NCBI GenBank assembly: GCA_944358655.1
Contig: CALVRO010000001.1
Span: 1-64,000, forward strand
Length of the DNA: 64,000 nucleotides
Direction of reading: 5' to 3'
Source of the DNA: an uncultured Clostridia bacterium
GTDB lineage: Bacteria > Bacillota > Clostridia > Christensenellales > Borkfalkiaceae
Under the pieces are notes generated by a model. That model made no database searches and was not told the DNA's origin. It saw only the letters and a program-made list of their open reading frames with translations. Within the stretch, counting starts at the first letter, position 1. Every line of letters starts with the position of its first letter. The translations under genes were made by a program, and so were the position numbers. Positions 25,673 to 34,280 of this stretch are shown one piece after another.

Positions 25673-25812
25673 GTGTATCTGAAGCGTAGCCCGGGAGATT
25701 TCTCCGTTTCGCTCGTTTCACTCGCTACAGTCGAAATGACACTCTTATAATCGGGGGGATTTCTCCGTTTCGCCCGCCGCGCTCCGCGCGGCGGGCTTCA
25801 GTCGAAATGACA
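25673..25812 (+). repeat. Repeat B, copy 5 (two units)
   Basis: It begins GTGTATCTGAAGCGTAGCCC. The second unit carries the hairpin GCCCGCCGCGC/GCGCGGCGGGC found also in B copy 2. Both units end in GTCGAAATGACA. Confidence 0.8.
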
Positions 25813-25824
25813 GGTTAAACGAGT

Positions 25825-25854
25825 GAGGCGCGCGGCCGACAGGCCGCGCGCCTC
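25825..25854 (-). terminator. Hairpins downstream of guaB
   Basis: A 13-bp stem (GAGGCGCGCGGCC/GGCCGCGCGCCTC) lies here. A second hairpin, AATGTTGG/CCAACATT, lies at 25915-25948, closer to guaB. Between them is a 15-base pyrimidine-rich tandem repeat (ACTTCTTTTTCTAT, twice). Confidence 0.55.
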
Positions 25855-25982
25855 AAATTCTTTACTTCTTTTTCTATACTTCTTTTTCTATACTTCTCTT
25901 TTGCAATAATTGAAAAATGTTGGAGCGAGTTGCCTCACCCCAACATTTATTATGCAGCCGCTGCCGCCAAATTGTAAGGTAA

Positions 25983-27488
25983 TTATTTGTGGTCGGCGGC
26001 GGAGTCCTTGCGGATGACGTCGTGCGCGCCGCCCTCGACTATGCTGGTGGCCGAAACGAGCGTGATCTTGGCCTTTTCCTGCAGCTCCTTTATTGTGAGC
26101 GCGCCGCAGTTGCACATTGTCGACTTTATTTTGCTGGTGGTCATGTCGACGTTGTCCTTTAAGGGCCCTGCATAGGGAACGTAGGAGTCCACTCCCTCCT
26201 CAAACGACAGTTTTGCCGCGCCGCCAAGATCGTAGCGCTGCCAGTTGCGGGCGCGGTTGCTGCCTTCGCCCCAATATTCCTTTACATAGGTGCCGCCCAC
26301 GAACAGCTTTTGCGTGGGGCTCTCTTCGAAGCGGGCGAAGTAGCGGCCGAGCATTACGAAGTCGGCGCCCATGGCGAGGGCGAGGGTTATGTGATGGTCG
26401 TGCACGATGCCGCCGTCAGAGCAGACGGGAACGTAAATGCCCGTCTTTTTGAAGTACTCGTCGCGCGCGGCGCACACCTCGATGAGGGCCGTGGCCTGTC
26501 CGCGGCCTATGCCCTTGGTTTCGCGCGTGATGCAGATGGAGCCTCCGCCTATGCCCACCTTGACAAAATCGGCGCCGCACTCGGCGAGGAACATGAAGCC
26601 CTCCCTGTCGACTACGTTGCCCGCGCCCACCTTTACTTTATCGCCGTACTTGGCGCGCACCCATTCGAGCGTTCTCTTCTGCCATTCGGAGAAGCCTTCG
26701 GAGGAGTCGATGCACAGCACGTCGGCGCCCGCCTCCACGAGAGCGGGAACGCGCTCGGCATAGTCGCGGGAGTTGATGCCCGCGCCGACGACGTATCTCT
26801 TTTTGGCGTCGAGCAGTTCGTTGGGGTTGCCCTTGTGGTCGTCGTAGTCCTTGCGGAACACAAAGTACTGCATGTTGCCCTTTTTGTCGACGAGGGGCAG
26901 AGAGTTGAGCTTTTTATCCCAGATTATATCGTTGGCTTCGGAGAGCGTGGTGGTGTCCGGCGCGGTGATGAGCTTGGAGAGGGGCGTCATGAAGTCCTTG
27001 ACCTTGGCATCCTTAGACATGCGGCTGACGCGGTAATCGCGGCCGGTGACAATGCCCAGAAGCTTGCCGTTGGGCTTGCCGTCCTCGGTGACGGCGACGG
27101 TGGAATGACCCGTCTTTTCCTTGAGGGCGAGGATGTCGGCAAGGGTGGCTTCGGGCGTGATGTTGGAGTCGCTGACTACAAAACCGGCCTTATATGCCTT
27201 GACTTTGGCGACCATGGCGGCCTCGTCCTCTATCGACTGCGAGCCGTAGATGAAGGACACGCCGCCGCAGCGCGCCAGCGCGAGCGCGAGGTCGGCGCCC
27301 GAGACCGACTGCATTATGGCCGACACCATGGGGATGTTCATTTCGATGGCGGGCTTTTCGCCCTTTTTGAACCTGACGAGGGGGGTCTTTAAGGATACGT
27401 TTGCGGGAATGTGTTCGCTGGAGGAATACCCGGGAATGAGCAGGTATTCGTTGAAAGTGTGTGAAGGTTCGTTGATGTAGGTTGCCAT
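25983..27488 (-). CDS. guaB: IMP dehydrogenase
   Basis: The 501-residue enzyme oxidises IMP to XMP, the committed step of GMP synthesis. A TIM-barrel is interrupted by a CBS-domain pair (about residues 100-220, with GIVTGRDYR). The catalytic cysteine loop GSICITRE is near residue 318, and the flap region has EGSNRARNW. It is full length. AAAGGAGAGAAC precedes the start. No purine riboswitch is recognised in the 75-base leader. Confidence 0.93.
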   Translation of the reverse strand: MATYINEPSHTFNEYLLIPGYSSSEHIPANVSLKTPLVRFKKGEKPAIEMNIPMVSAIMQSVSGADLALALARCGGVSFIYGSQSIEDEAAMVAKVKAYKAGFVVSDSNITPEATLADILALKEKTGHSTVAVTEDGKPNGKLLGIVTGRDYRVSRMSKDAKVKDFMTPLSKLITAPDTTTLSEANDIIWDKKLNSLPLVDKKGNMQYFVFRKDYDDHKGNPNELLDAKKRYVVGAGINSRDYAERVPALVEAGADVLCIDSSEGFSEWQKRTLEWVRAKYGDKVKVGAGNVVDREGFMFLAECGADFVKVGIGGGSICITRETKGIGRGQATALIEVCAARDEYFKKTGIYVPVCSDGGIVHDHHITLALAMGADFVMLGRYFARFEESPTQKLFVGGTYVKEYWGEGSNRARNWQRYDLGGAAKLSFEEGVDSYVPYAGPLKDNVDMTTSKIKSTMCNCGALTIKELQEKAKITLVSATSIVEGGAHDVIRKDSAADHK

Positions 27489-27565
27489 GTTCTCTCCTTT
27501 TACCTCCGTACTTAATGGATGATTTTTGCCTGAATTGTAGAATAATTTTGTTTTATTGATTAAAG

Positions 27566-27594
27566 ATTATAACATAAAAATTTTCAAAAGGCAA
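27566..27594 (-). promoter_or_regulatory. Promoter of guaB
   Basis: On the minus strand TTGCCT (27589-27594), 17 bases and TATAAT (27566-27571) give a leader of about 70 bases. Confidence 0.6.
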
Positions 27595-27610
27595 GCGCAG
27601 GAAAAAAATT

Positions 27611-27671
27611 CACCCCGTCCGACGGCGAAAAATTTTATATTTTTGTGTATATACACGCCGCAGACGGGGTT
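27611..27671 (-). terminator. Terminator of the XRE regulator gene
   Basis: On the minus strand CCCCGTCTGCGGCG pairs with CGCCGTCGGACGGGG across a 27-base AT-rich loop and is followed by TTTTTTT. Confidence 0.5.
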
Positions 27672-27689
27672 TGATTGTTTATTTTATCT

Positions 27690-28400
27690 TTACTGTGCGT
27701 CGTCGCCGAGGTCTACACCCCCACACCCGCCTTCGGCACGCGGCGCGGGGCGCCTTTTGAGGACTATGGCAAACACGAAAAAGGTGACGGCGAACACAAA
27801 GTCGACGAGGGCGACGAACAGCGAGACACGCTCGGCAAGACATATTACGACAAAGAATATGCAAGAGAGAGCAAGCGAAGCCGCGGCGATAGAGCAGCAC
27901 ACCGACAAACAGCGGCGGAGCTTTGAGATATAACCTTGCTCCTCGGCGGCGTTTTCGTACCCCCTCCACATGGCGAAAAGCGCTATTGCGCAGGATATAA
28001 AGACGACGAGGCCGACAAGCAGCAGAAAATTAAAATAGTTGGCGATGACGGAAAAGAAACAGCCGAGCGAAAAGAGCAGCACGCCGAGGACGAATACGCC
28101 CGCAAGGATATACGCCCACATGGAAAAGCGGGCATATTTGCTTTTGATGATATCCTCATACGCGCGCCGCGACAGAGCGGGCAGGGGCGTCTGGGCGCGC
28201 TCGCCGCGAAGTATTTCGTCGACGGTCACTCCGTACAGATCGGCGAGGGCGGGGAGAAGAAGGATGTCGGGCAGGGCCGATCCCCTCTCCCACCCCGAAA
28301 GCGTGCGGTTGGATATGCCGAGTTTGTCGGCGACCTCCTGTTGAGTGTAGCCGTTGGCTCTGCGCAGGACGGCTAAAAATTGGCCAATGTTTTCTTTCAT
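27690..28400 (-). CDS. XRE-family regulator with membrane domain
   Basis: This 236-residue protein has an N-terminal Cro/C1-type helix-turn-helix (about residues 8-60, with YTQQEVADKLGISNRTLSGW). Two pairs of hydrophobic helices follow, between about 93 and 215, so it is probably a membrane-bound DNA-binding protein. Such architectures are frequent in Bacillota and often control nearby membrane or stress genes, but no target is apparent here. Repeat F lies upstream. The function beyond DNA binding is unknown. Confidence 0.75.
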   Translation of the reverse strand: MKENIGQFLAVLRRANGYTQQEVADKLGISNRTLSGWERGSALPDILLLPALADLYGVTVDEILRGERAQTPLPALSRRAYEDIIKSKYARFSMWAYILAGVFVLGVLLFSLGCFFSVIANYFNFLLLVGLVVFISCAIALFAMWRGYENAAEEQGYISKLRRCLSVCCSIAAASLALSCIFFVVICLAERVSLFVALVDFVFAVTFFVFAIVLKRRPAPRAEGGCGGVDLGDDAQ

Positions 28401-28495
28401 GTTAATGCCTCCTTGAAAGGTTTTTCTCTATTCTACATTTTTGCGACGGGAAAAACAAGACGGCAGACATGGAATGTGTCTGTGATTTACGGAAT

Positions 28496-28777
28496 ATACC
28501 AGACGGGAGTAATACGAACCCGATTTAAAGCGGGCATATCGCCCCATCTACTGCGTTAAAGCCCTTGGAAATAGGGGGCGCTATTGCCTGCGGGCTTTGC
28601 CTTGTATCTGATACAATCTGCCCGCTTTAAATTGCTGCGCACCCTTAAATAGCGTATTTTGGGATGAATTGGCGTGATGACGAAGCAGCAATGCCCACTC
28701 GCATTGCAATGAGGAAGAACGACAAGGCGACCAAAATCCGCATTTAAGGGCAGGTTCGTTTTATTCCCGTCTGGTAT
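28496..28777 (+). mobile_element. Repeat F, copy 2: 282-bp MITE overlapping the MocR gene end
   Basis: The copy begins ATACCAGACGGGAGTAATAC and ends TTTATTCCCGTCTGGTAT, so the two ends form an inverted repeat of about 25 bases. It is nearly identical to copy 1 at 5107-5389 and has the same orientation. Its right end (28744-28777) encodes the last ten residues and stop codon of the MocR protein. It is the main content of the gap 28401-28743. Confidence 0.82.
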
Positions 28778-30129
28778 AAAAAGAGCGCGGCGATGCGGGC
28801 GGCGTCGCCCTCTCTGAGGCCGCCGTAATTTATTACCGCCACGCCCCCGTGGCCTTCGGCGGGGGCAAAGAGATAGTCGCCAAGACAGCGCAGGTTGACG
28901 CCCCGCTTTGCCGCCTCCTCCCTTATGTATTCATCCGAGGGGGCGCCCGGAAAGCGCACGGTGAGATGCAGGCCCGAGCCCGTGTCGCCCACCTCGCACG
29001 CGAAGGGCAGGCGGGCTACGGCCGCGACTACCTCGCGGCGAATGGCGCGGTAGTGAGTTTTGAGCCTGTTTATGTGGCGCTCGAAGTGGCCGCCGCCTAT
29101 CATGGCGGCGAGCGCCTTCTGTTCAAACAGCGGCACGACGTTGGCCGAGGACGAGAATACGGCGAGGTACCTTTTTAAGAGCTCGGGCGGGAGCACCATG
29201 TAGCCCATGCGCATGGAGGGCGCGAGCGACCGCGAGAAGGTGTTGAGGTATATCACCCTGTCGGGACACAGCCCGAGCATGGACTGCAGGGGCTTGCCGA
29301 CGAGGCGGAATTCGCTGTCGTAGTCGTCCTCGACGATATAGGCGCCGCGCGACCTCGCCCACTCTATTATTTTAAGCCTGTCGGCGACGGGCATGACCGC
29401 GCCCGTGGGGAATTGGTGGGAGGGCGAAATGTGCACGAGGCGGGCATTGCTGTGCGTGATGAAGTTGCAGTCGGCCCCCCTCCCCCCGACGGGAACGGGC
29501 AGACAGCGGACTCCGTTCATGCAATAGGTGGAATATATTTTGGTGTGGCCGGGGTTTTCGACGGCATACAACCCCTCGCGGCCGACGAGGCGGACGACGA
29601 TGTCGTAGAGGTATTCGGCGCCCGCACCAACGACTATGCTGTCGGGGTCGACGGTTACGCCCCTCGTGCGGTAGAGGCAGGCGGCTATCTCGCGGCGCAG
29701 CGAGGCGTCGCCGCGGCAGGGCACGCGCTCGAGGAGATGCTCTCCCTCCCCCGTCAGCACCGACCGCATTAGGCGGGCCCACACCGAGAAGGGAAAGAGT
29801 TCGGGCGGAAGGGGCGCGGACACGAGGTCGTACGCGAAGGCAGGCGCAGCCTCCCTGCCCGAGGGGGGCGGGGGCGTTTTGGGAAGAGGAGGCGCGGCCA
29901 TGTCCGCGACGAAATAGCCGCTGCGCTCTTTGGAGAGAATGTAGCCCTCGGCGAGCAGCTGTTCGTAGGCGATACGGACGGTGGTGACGCTTATGCCGAG
30001 GTCGGCGGCAAGCGCGCGCTTGGAGGGCAGCCTGTCCCCCTTTTTCAATACACCCCGCAATATGTCGCCGCGAATACACTTGTAGAGAGAATAGTACTTG
30101 TTGTCGTCGTCAAGCTGGTAGGTCAACAT
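28744..30129 (-). CDS. MocR/PdxR-type GntR regulator with aminotransferase domain
   Basis: The 461-residue protein has an N-terminal GntR winged helix (about 1-75, with PSKRALAADLGISVTTVRIA) and a C-terminal fold-type I aminotransferase domain. Members sense PLP or amino compounds and control vitamin B6 or GABA genes. The PLP-binding motif, normally TFSK, reads TFSRS with Arg300 in place of the Schiff-base Lys, so an internal aldimine cannot form. The last ten residues (YQTGIKRTCP) and the stop come from the inserted repeat F. No divergent target gene is left upstream, where repeats fill the space. Confidence 0.85.
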   Translation of the reverse strand: MLTYQLDDDNKYYSLYKCIRGDILRGVLKKGDRLPSKRALAADLGISVTTVRIAYEQLLAEGYILSKERSGYFVADMAAPPLPKTPPPPSGREAAPAFAYDLVSAPLPPELFPFSVWARLMRSVLTGEGEHLLERVPCRGDASLRREIAACLYRTRGVTVDPDSIVVGAGAEYLYDIVVRLVGREGLYAVENPGHTKIYSTYCMNGVRCLPVPVGGRGADCNFITHSNARLVHISPSHQFPTGAVMPVADRLKIIEWARSRGAYIVEDDYDSEFRLVGKPLQSMLGLCPDRVIYLNTFSRSLAPSMRMGYMVLPPELLKRYLAVFSSSANVVPLFEQKALAAMIGGGHFERHINRLKTHYRAIRREVVAAVARLPFACEVGDTGSGLHLTVRFPGAPSDEYIREEAAKRGVNLRCLGDYLFAPAEGHGGVAVINYGGLREGDAARIAALFLYQTGIKRTCP

Positions 30130-30273
30130 ACAACCATTTTAGCATGCGGACGGCGGCGGCGCAACTGATATCGGGAATTATTTGAAAATTTATTTTTTTA
30201 TGGTACCAGAAAAGCAGGAAAAAAGTATATTATAGACTCCCGTTTGTTATATGGACACTATATTGCGGAATAA

Positions 30274-30334
30274 GTGTATCTGAAACATAGCCCGGGAGAT
30301 TTCTCCGCTCCGCTTCGCTCCGGTCGAAATGACA
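30274..30334 (+). repeat. Repeat B, copy 6
   Basis: A single unit runs from GTGTATCTGAAACATAGCCC to GTCGAAATGACA. The 980-bp gap 30130-31111 between the MocR gene and proS holds no gene. It is B, A fragment, E, A, C and B repeats in that order. Confidence 0.8.
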
Positions 30335-30375
30335 GGCTCTCCCCGAGGGGGCGGCGCACCATCTCTCCCCCCCCA

Positions 30376-30396
30376 TGTCATGCCGAGCAGCGCGCC
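30376..30396 (+). repeat. Repeat A fragment, copy 5
   Basis: Only the first 21 bases of module A are present, ending in GCGCGCC, where repeat E begins. Confidence 0.55.
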
Positions 30397-30397
30397 T

Positions 30398-30622
30398 CGT
30401 CGCCGCAAGGCTTACTTCGCAGAAAGCCGAGTAAACTCGGCTTGTTTGCTCTATAGCCTGCGGCTCCTCTTTCGCGCAAAAGCCACGGTTTTGCGCGAGA
30501 GTATAGTGAAAAGTTCTGCACTCCGTGAAAGCAAATTCGCCCTTGCCCGCCCCCTCTTCGCGGGTGCGGTGCTTTAGCGATTTGCTACATATCTTTCGGA
30601 GGGTGCTCGCGGGGCTGCGCAC
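30398..30622 (+). repeat. Repeat E, copy 1
   Basis: This element of about 225 bp begins CGTCGCCGCAAGGC. It holds hairpins GCCGAG/CTCGGC, CGCGCAAAA/TTTTGCGCG and a long GCAAATTCGCC/GGCGATTTGC stem with CCCGC/GCGGG inside, and ends CTCGCGGGGCTGCGCACC. It closely matches copy 2 behind the tRNA gene. There is no credible reading frame. Confidence 0.75.
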
Positions 30623-30637
30623 CCATACCCACACCCT

Positions 30638-30765
30638 TGTCATGCCGAGCAGCGCGCCATAATTGTTGGAGTAAAACCGAGCGTGTGCGCGCGTTGCCGA
30701 GGCATCTCTGCCCATGTTTTAGTACAGTCAGACAATGAGATCCTTCGCTGTCGCTCAGGATGACA
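30638..30765 (+). repeat. Repeat A, copy 6 (full length)
   Basis: This is a 128-bp copy with intact inverted TGTCAT/ATGACA ends. Confidence 0.85.
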
Positions 30766-30787
30766 ATGGGGAATAAATATTAGAATA

Positions 30788-30850
30788 TCGCCCTCTCCGC
30801 CCGCGCGTTCACCGCGCGGGCACCTCCCCATACGACGGGGAGGCATAGTA
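30788..30850 (+). repeat. Repeat C, copy 4
   Basis: It has the hairpin CCGCGCG/CGCGCGG and CACCTCCCCATACGACGGGG, after the same 22-23-base linker seen at the other A-C junctions. Confidence 0.75.
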
Positions 30851-30858
30851 AGGTAATA

Positions 30859-31041
30859 GTGTATCTGAAACATAGCCCGGGAGATTTCTCCGCGCGCTCG
30901 GCTTAACAGCCTCACTTGGTCGAAATGACATGCTCTACCCGGGAGATTTCTCCGCGCGCTCGCCTTAACAGCTCGCTTGGTCGAAATGACATACTCTCCC
31001 CGAGGGTGTGGATTTCTCGGTTGAGGCTTAGCGAAATGACA
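30859..31041 (+). repeat. Repeat B, copy 7 (three units)
   Basis: It starts GTGTATCTGAAACATAGCCC. Three successive units each end in CGAAATGACA. Confidence 0.8.
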
Positions 31042-31052
31042 GGAAGAAAAAG

Positions 31053-31076
31053 GCGCGCGGCCGAAAGACCGCGCGC
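31053..31076 (-). terminator. Terminator of proS
   Basis: A GCGCGCGGCC/GACCGCGCGC hairpin is followed on the minus strand by CTTTTTCTTCC. Confidence 0.6.
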
Positions 31077-31111
31077 AACAATATGTGACTGCGAATATTT
31101 AATGCGAATAT

Positions 31112-32548
31112 TTAATATGCTCTGGCAAAGATGACCGTATGCTTGGCGGGTTTGCCGCAGACGGCGCACTTTTGGTGGGTGTTCTCCTCGGCGTAGACGC
31201 GCGCGGTGGCGGCCGTTTGGGCCTTTATTTCATCCTCGCACTCGCGGCAGCCGCACCAGCCCGCCTTTACGAAGTTGCCGCCCTCTACTCCTTCAAGTAT
31301 GCCCTGAACGGTGTCGGCGTCTATCATCCTGCCGTCGCGGCGGACGCGCGCGGCCTCGAGCATGTCCTTCTGAACGGACGAAAGCAGTTCCTGCACGGTC
31401 GCCGTAAGACCCTCGAGGGGGTAGAAGTCCTTTTGGCAGGTGTCCCTGCGGAAGATGACCACCTTGCCCTGTTCGAGGTCGCGGGGGCCCACCTCTATCC
31501 TTGCGGGCACGCCGCGCATCTCCCACTCGTTGAACTTCCAGCCGGGGGAATTGTCGGTGTCGTCGAGCTTTACCCTGACGCCTGCGGCGGCGAGGTCGGC
31601 CTCTATCTTGCGGCAGGCCTCCATTACTCCGCCCTTTTTGGCGGCGATGGGAACTATTACGGCCTGAACGGGGGCGACGACGGGGGGTATGACGAGGCCG
31701 CGCTGATCGCCGTGGGCCATGATGAGCGCGCCGATGAGGCGGGTGGATACGCCCCAGCTGGTGGTGTAGGCGTACTTCTGAACGCCGTCCCTGTCGAGGA
31801 ATTTTATATCGAAGGCCTTGGAGAAGTTTTGGCCGAGATAGTGCGAAGTGCCCGCCTGAAGGGACTTGCCGTCCTTCATCATGGCCTCCATGCCATAGGT
31901 GGCCACGGCGCCCGCAAACTTCTCCTTTTCGGTCTTGCGGCCGCAGATGACGGGTATGGCGAGGCAGTTTTCGGCAAACTCCCTGTACACGCCGAGCATC
32001 TTCATGGTCTCCTCCATGGCCTCCTCCTCGGTGGCGTGACAGGTGTGTCCCTCCTGCCACAAAAACTCGGAAGTCCTTAAAAAGGGCCTTGTAGTCTTTT
32101 CCCAGCGCATGACGTTGGCCCACTGGTTGACGAGGATGGGCAGATCGCGGTAGGACTGCAGCCACTTTGCGTACATGGTGCCGATTATGGTTTCGGACGT
32201 GGGGCGGATGGCGAGGGGCTCGGCGAGTTCCTCCCCTCCCGCGTGCGTGACGACGGCCACTTCGGGCGCGAAGCCTTCGACGTGCTCGGCCTCCTTGGTG
32301 AAGAAGGACATGGGGATGAGCAGGGGGAAGTAGGCGTTGCTGTGGCCCGTGGCCTTGAAGCGCTTGTCGAGCTCGTGCTGTATATTCTCCCAGATGGCGT
32401 AGCCGTACGGCCTTATTACCATGGTGCCCTTTACGGGGCCGTAGTCGACGAGCTGCGTCTTGATGACTACGTCGGTGTACCAGCGGGGGAAGTCGGCGTC
32501 GATATCTGCTATCTGTTCGACGAAGTTGCGGTTCTGACTGTCTGCCAT
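31112..32548 (-). CDS. proS: Prolyl-tRNA synthetase, archaeal/eukaryotic type
   Basis: The 478-residue class II enzyme charges tRNA-Pro. It is the short type without the bacterial editing insertion. Motif 2 region LRTSEFLWQEGHT and RPTSETI are visible, and the C-terminal zinc module has CGCRECE and CAVCGK with the terminal FARAY typical of this class. It is the synthetase for the tRNA-Pro(AGG) at 51744. No T-box is seen in its short leader, unlike pheS and ileS. Confidence 0.95.
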   Translation of the reverse strand: MADSQNRNFVEQIADIDADFPRWYTDVVIKTQLVDYGPVKGTMVIRPYGYAIWENIQHELDKRFKATGHSNAYFPLLIPMSFFTKEAEHVEGFAPEVAVVTHAGGEELAEPLAIRPTSETIIGTMYAKWLQSYRDLPILVNQWANVMRWEKTTRPFLRTSEFLWQEGHTCHATEEEAMEETMKMLGVYREFAENCLAIPVICGRKTEKEKFAGAVATYGMEAMMKDGKSLQAGTSHYLGQNFSKAFDIKFLDRDGVQKYAYTTSWGVSTRLIGALIMAHGDQRGLVIPPVVAPVQAVIVPIAAKKGGVMEACRKIEADLAAAGVRVKLDDTDNSPGWKFNEWEMRGVPARIEVGPRDLEQGKVVIFRRDTCQKDFYPLEGLTATVQELLSSVQKDMLEAARVRRDGRMIDADTVQGILEGVEGGNFVKAGWCGCRECEDEIKAQTAATARVYAEENTHQKCAVCGKPAKHTVIFARAY

Positions 32549-32679
32549 AATATCTCTCCGGTGTTCGTATATTTTTTTCCGATATATTATACCACACGCC
32601 GCGCCGAAAACAAAATATTTTGAGCGGCTTTTTGCAAAGTGCGCGCAGTTAAATTTTTATACTATTTACGCCTAAAAAG

Positions 32680-32708
32680 TTGTCAAACGCGAGCAGATAT
32701 TGTATAAT
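32680..32708 (+). promoter_or_regulatory. Promoter of the phosphohexomutase gene
   Basis: TTGTCA (32680-32685), 17 bases and TATAAT (32703-32708) lie only ten bases before the ATG at 32719, leaving a leader of a few bases. Confidence 0.7.
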
Positions 32709-32718
32709 TAAGGTGACT

Positions 32719-34230
32719 ATGAAATACGAACAGCTTAAAAAATTGAAGAGCGGCAGCGACGTCAGGGGCATTGCGAGCGACATTTTCAAGCCGATCACCC
32801 TTACGAACGACGCCGTGTACGCCATTGCGCGGGCCTTCTGCGCGTGGCTTGCCAAAAAGTACGGAAAAAAGCCCGCGGCCGTGGCCGTAGGGCACGACGT
32901 ACGCATTTCGACCGACAGGATACTCTCCGAAGTGCTCAACGCGCTGACCGACGAGGGCGTGGACGCCGTCAACTGCGGGCTGTGCTCCACTCCCTCCATG
33001 TTCATGCTGCTCAAGGGCAGCTTCGGATGCGCGGCGTCGATAATGATAACCGCCTCTCACCTGCCTTCGGACAGGAACGGGCTGAAGTTCTTCACGCCCG
33101 ACGGCGGCCTCGGCGGAGGCGACATAGACGACATACTGCGCATGGCGGCCGACGTTGTGCGCGGGCCTTCGGGCGCGCAGGGCAAAGTGGAGAACAGGTC
33201 GTTCATGCCCGAATACACCTCCTCGCTCGTGGAAAAGGTGCGCGAGGCCTGCGGCGAGAACATGCCGCTTGCGGGCATGAAGATAATAGTCGACGCCGGC
33301 AACGGCGCGGGCGGGTTCTTCTGCGACATGGTGTTGAAGCCGCTCGGCGCCGACACTACGGGCAGCATATATCTGGAGCCCGACGGCACCTTCCCCAACC
33401 ATGTGCCCAACCCCGAGGACAAAACGGCCATAGACTGCCTTAAGGACGCCGTTTTAAGGACGGGCGCCGACCTCGGCATCATCTTCGACACCGACGTGGA
33501 CAGGGCGGGAGCCGTGGACGCCGACGGGCGGGAGATAAACCGCAACGACCTCATTGCGCTGGCTTCGGTGATGGCGCTCGAGGGCAGGAGCGGCACCATT
33601 GTCACCGACTCGGTGACGAGCGACGGCCTGACGGCGTTTATAAACAAGATAGGCGGAAAGCACCTCCGCTTCAAGCGCGGATACAGGAACGTTATTGACG
33701 AGGCCGTCCGCCGCAACAGGCTGGGGGAATACTGTCCCCTCGCCATAGAGACGAGCGGGCACGCCGCCTTTGCCGACAACTACTTTCTGGACGACGGGGC
33801 GTACCTCGTAACGCGCATACTCATCTGCCTTGCGCGGCAGAGAAAGAAGGGCAAGAGGCTGGGCGATCTGATAGCCGACCTCTCCCACCCCGCCGAGGAG
33901 GCAGAGATAAGGTTGTCATTCAACTCGCTGACCGACGACTTCAGAGCGGACGGCGACAGGATAATAGAGGAATTGAAGGCCAAGGCGGCCGACATGGGCT
34001 ACGCCGTTGCGCCCGACAACTACGAGGGCGTTAAAGTGAGCTTCGGCCCCGGCGAGGGCGACGGATGGTTTTTGGTGCGGGTGAGCGTGCACGACCCCGT
34101 AATGCCCATAAACTTTGAAAGCAACGTTACGGGCGGCAACAGGCTTATCGCAAAGAAGCTTTACGCTCTATTGAAGGATTACCCCTTTATAGACGCGCAG
34201 CCGCTTAAGAACTTTTACGAAAATAACTGA
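32719..34230 (+). CDS. Phosphomannomutase/phosphoglucomutase family protein
   Basis: The 503-residue alpha-D-phosphohexomutase has the phosphoserine loop TASHLPSDRNGLKFF with Ser113, the metal-binding loop DTDVDRAG, the sugar loop with ETSGH and a C-terminal phosphate-binding domain. It shifts phosphate between C1 and C6 of glucose or mannose for wall and storage sugar precursors. The start at 32719 has AAGGTG upstream, and earlier in-frame codons would overlap the promoter. Substrate preference is not evident from sequence. Confidence 0.88.
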   Translation: MKYEQLKKLKSGSDVRGIASDIFKPITLTNDAVYAIARAFCAWLAKKYGKKPAAVAVGHDVRISTDRILSEVLNALTDEGVDAVNCGLCSTPSMFMLLKGSFGCAASIMITASHLPSDRNGLKFFTPDGGLGGGDIDDILRMAADVVRGPSGAQGKVENRSFMPEYTSSLVEKVREACGENMPLAGMKIIVDAGNGAGGFFCDMVLKPLGADTTGSIYLEPDGTFPNHVPNPEDKTAIDCLKDAVLRTGADLGIIFDTDVDRAGAVDADGREINRNDLIALASVMALEGRSGTIVTDSVTSDGLTAFINKIGGKHLRFKRGYRNVIDEAVRRNRLGEYCPLAIETSGHAAFADNYFLDDGAYLVTRILICLARQRKKGKRLGDLIADLSHPAEEAEIRLSFNSLTDDFRADGDRIIEELKAKAADMGYAVAPDNYEGVKVSFGPGEGDGWFLVRVSVHDPVMPINFESNVTGGNRLIAKKLYALLKDYPFIDAQPLKNFYENN

Positions 34231-34280
34231 CGCCCAATTAAGTACGGCGTCAAGCACATAATTTAAAGGAGAACACCAAT

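Noticed and set aside
27489..27600. Purine riboswitch before guaB
   Set aside because: The leader is short and AT-rich, with none of the conserved purine-aptamer core.
32549..32600. T-box before proS
   Set aside because: The space between the -10 box and the start codon is about 35 bases, too short, and lacks the T-box motif.
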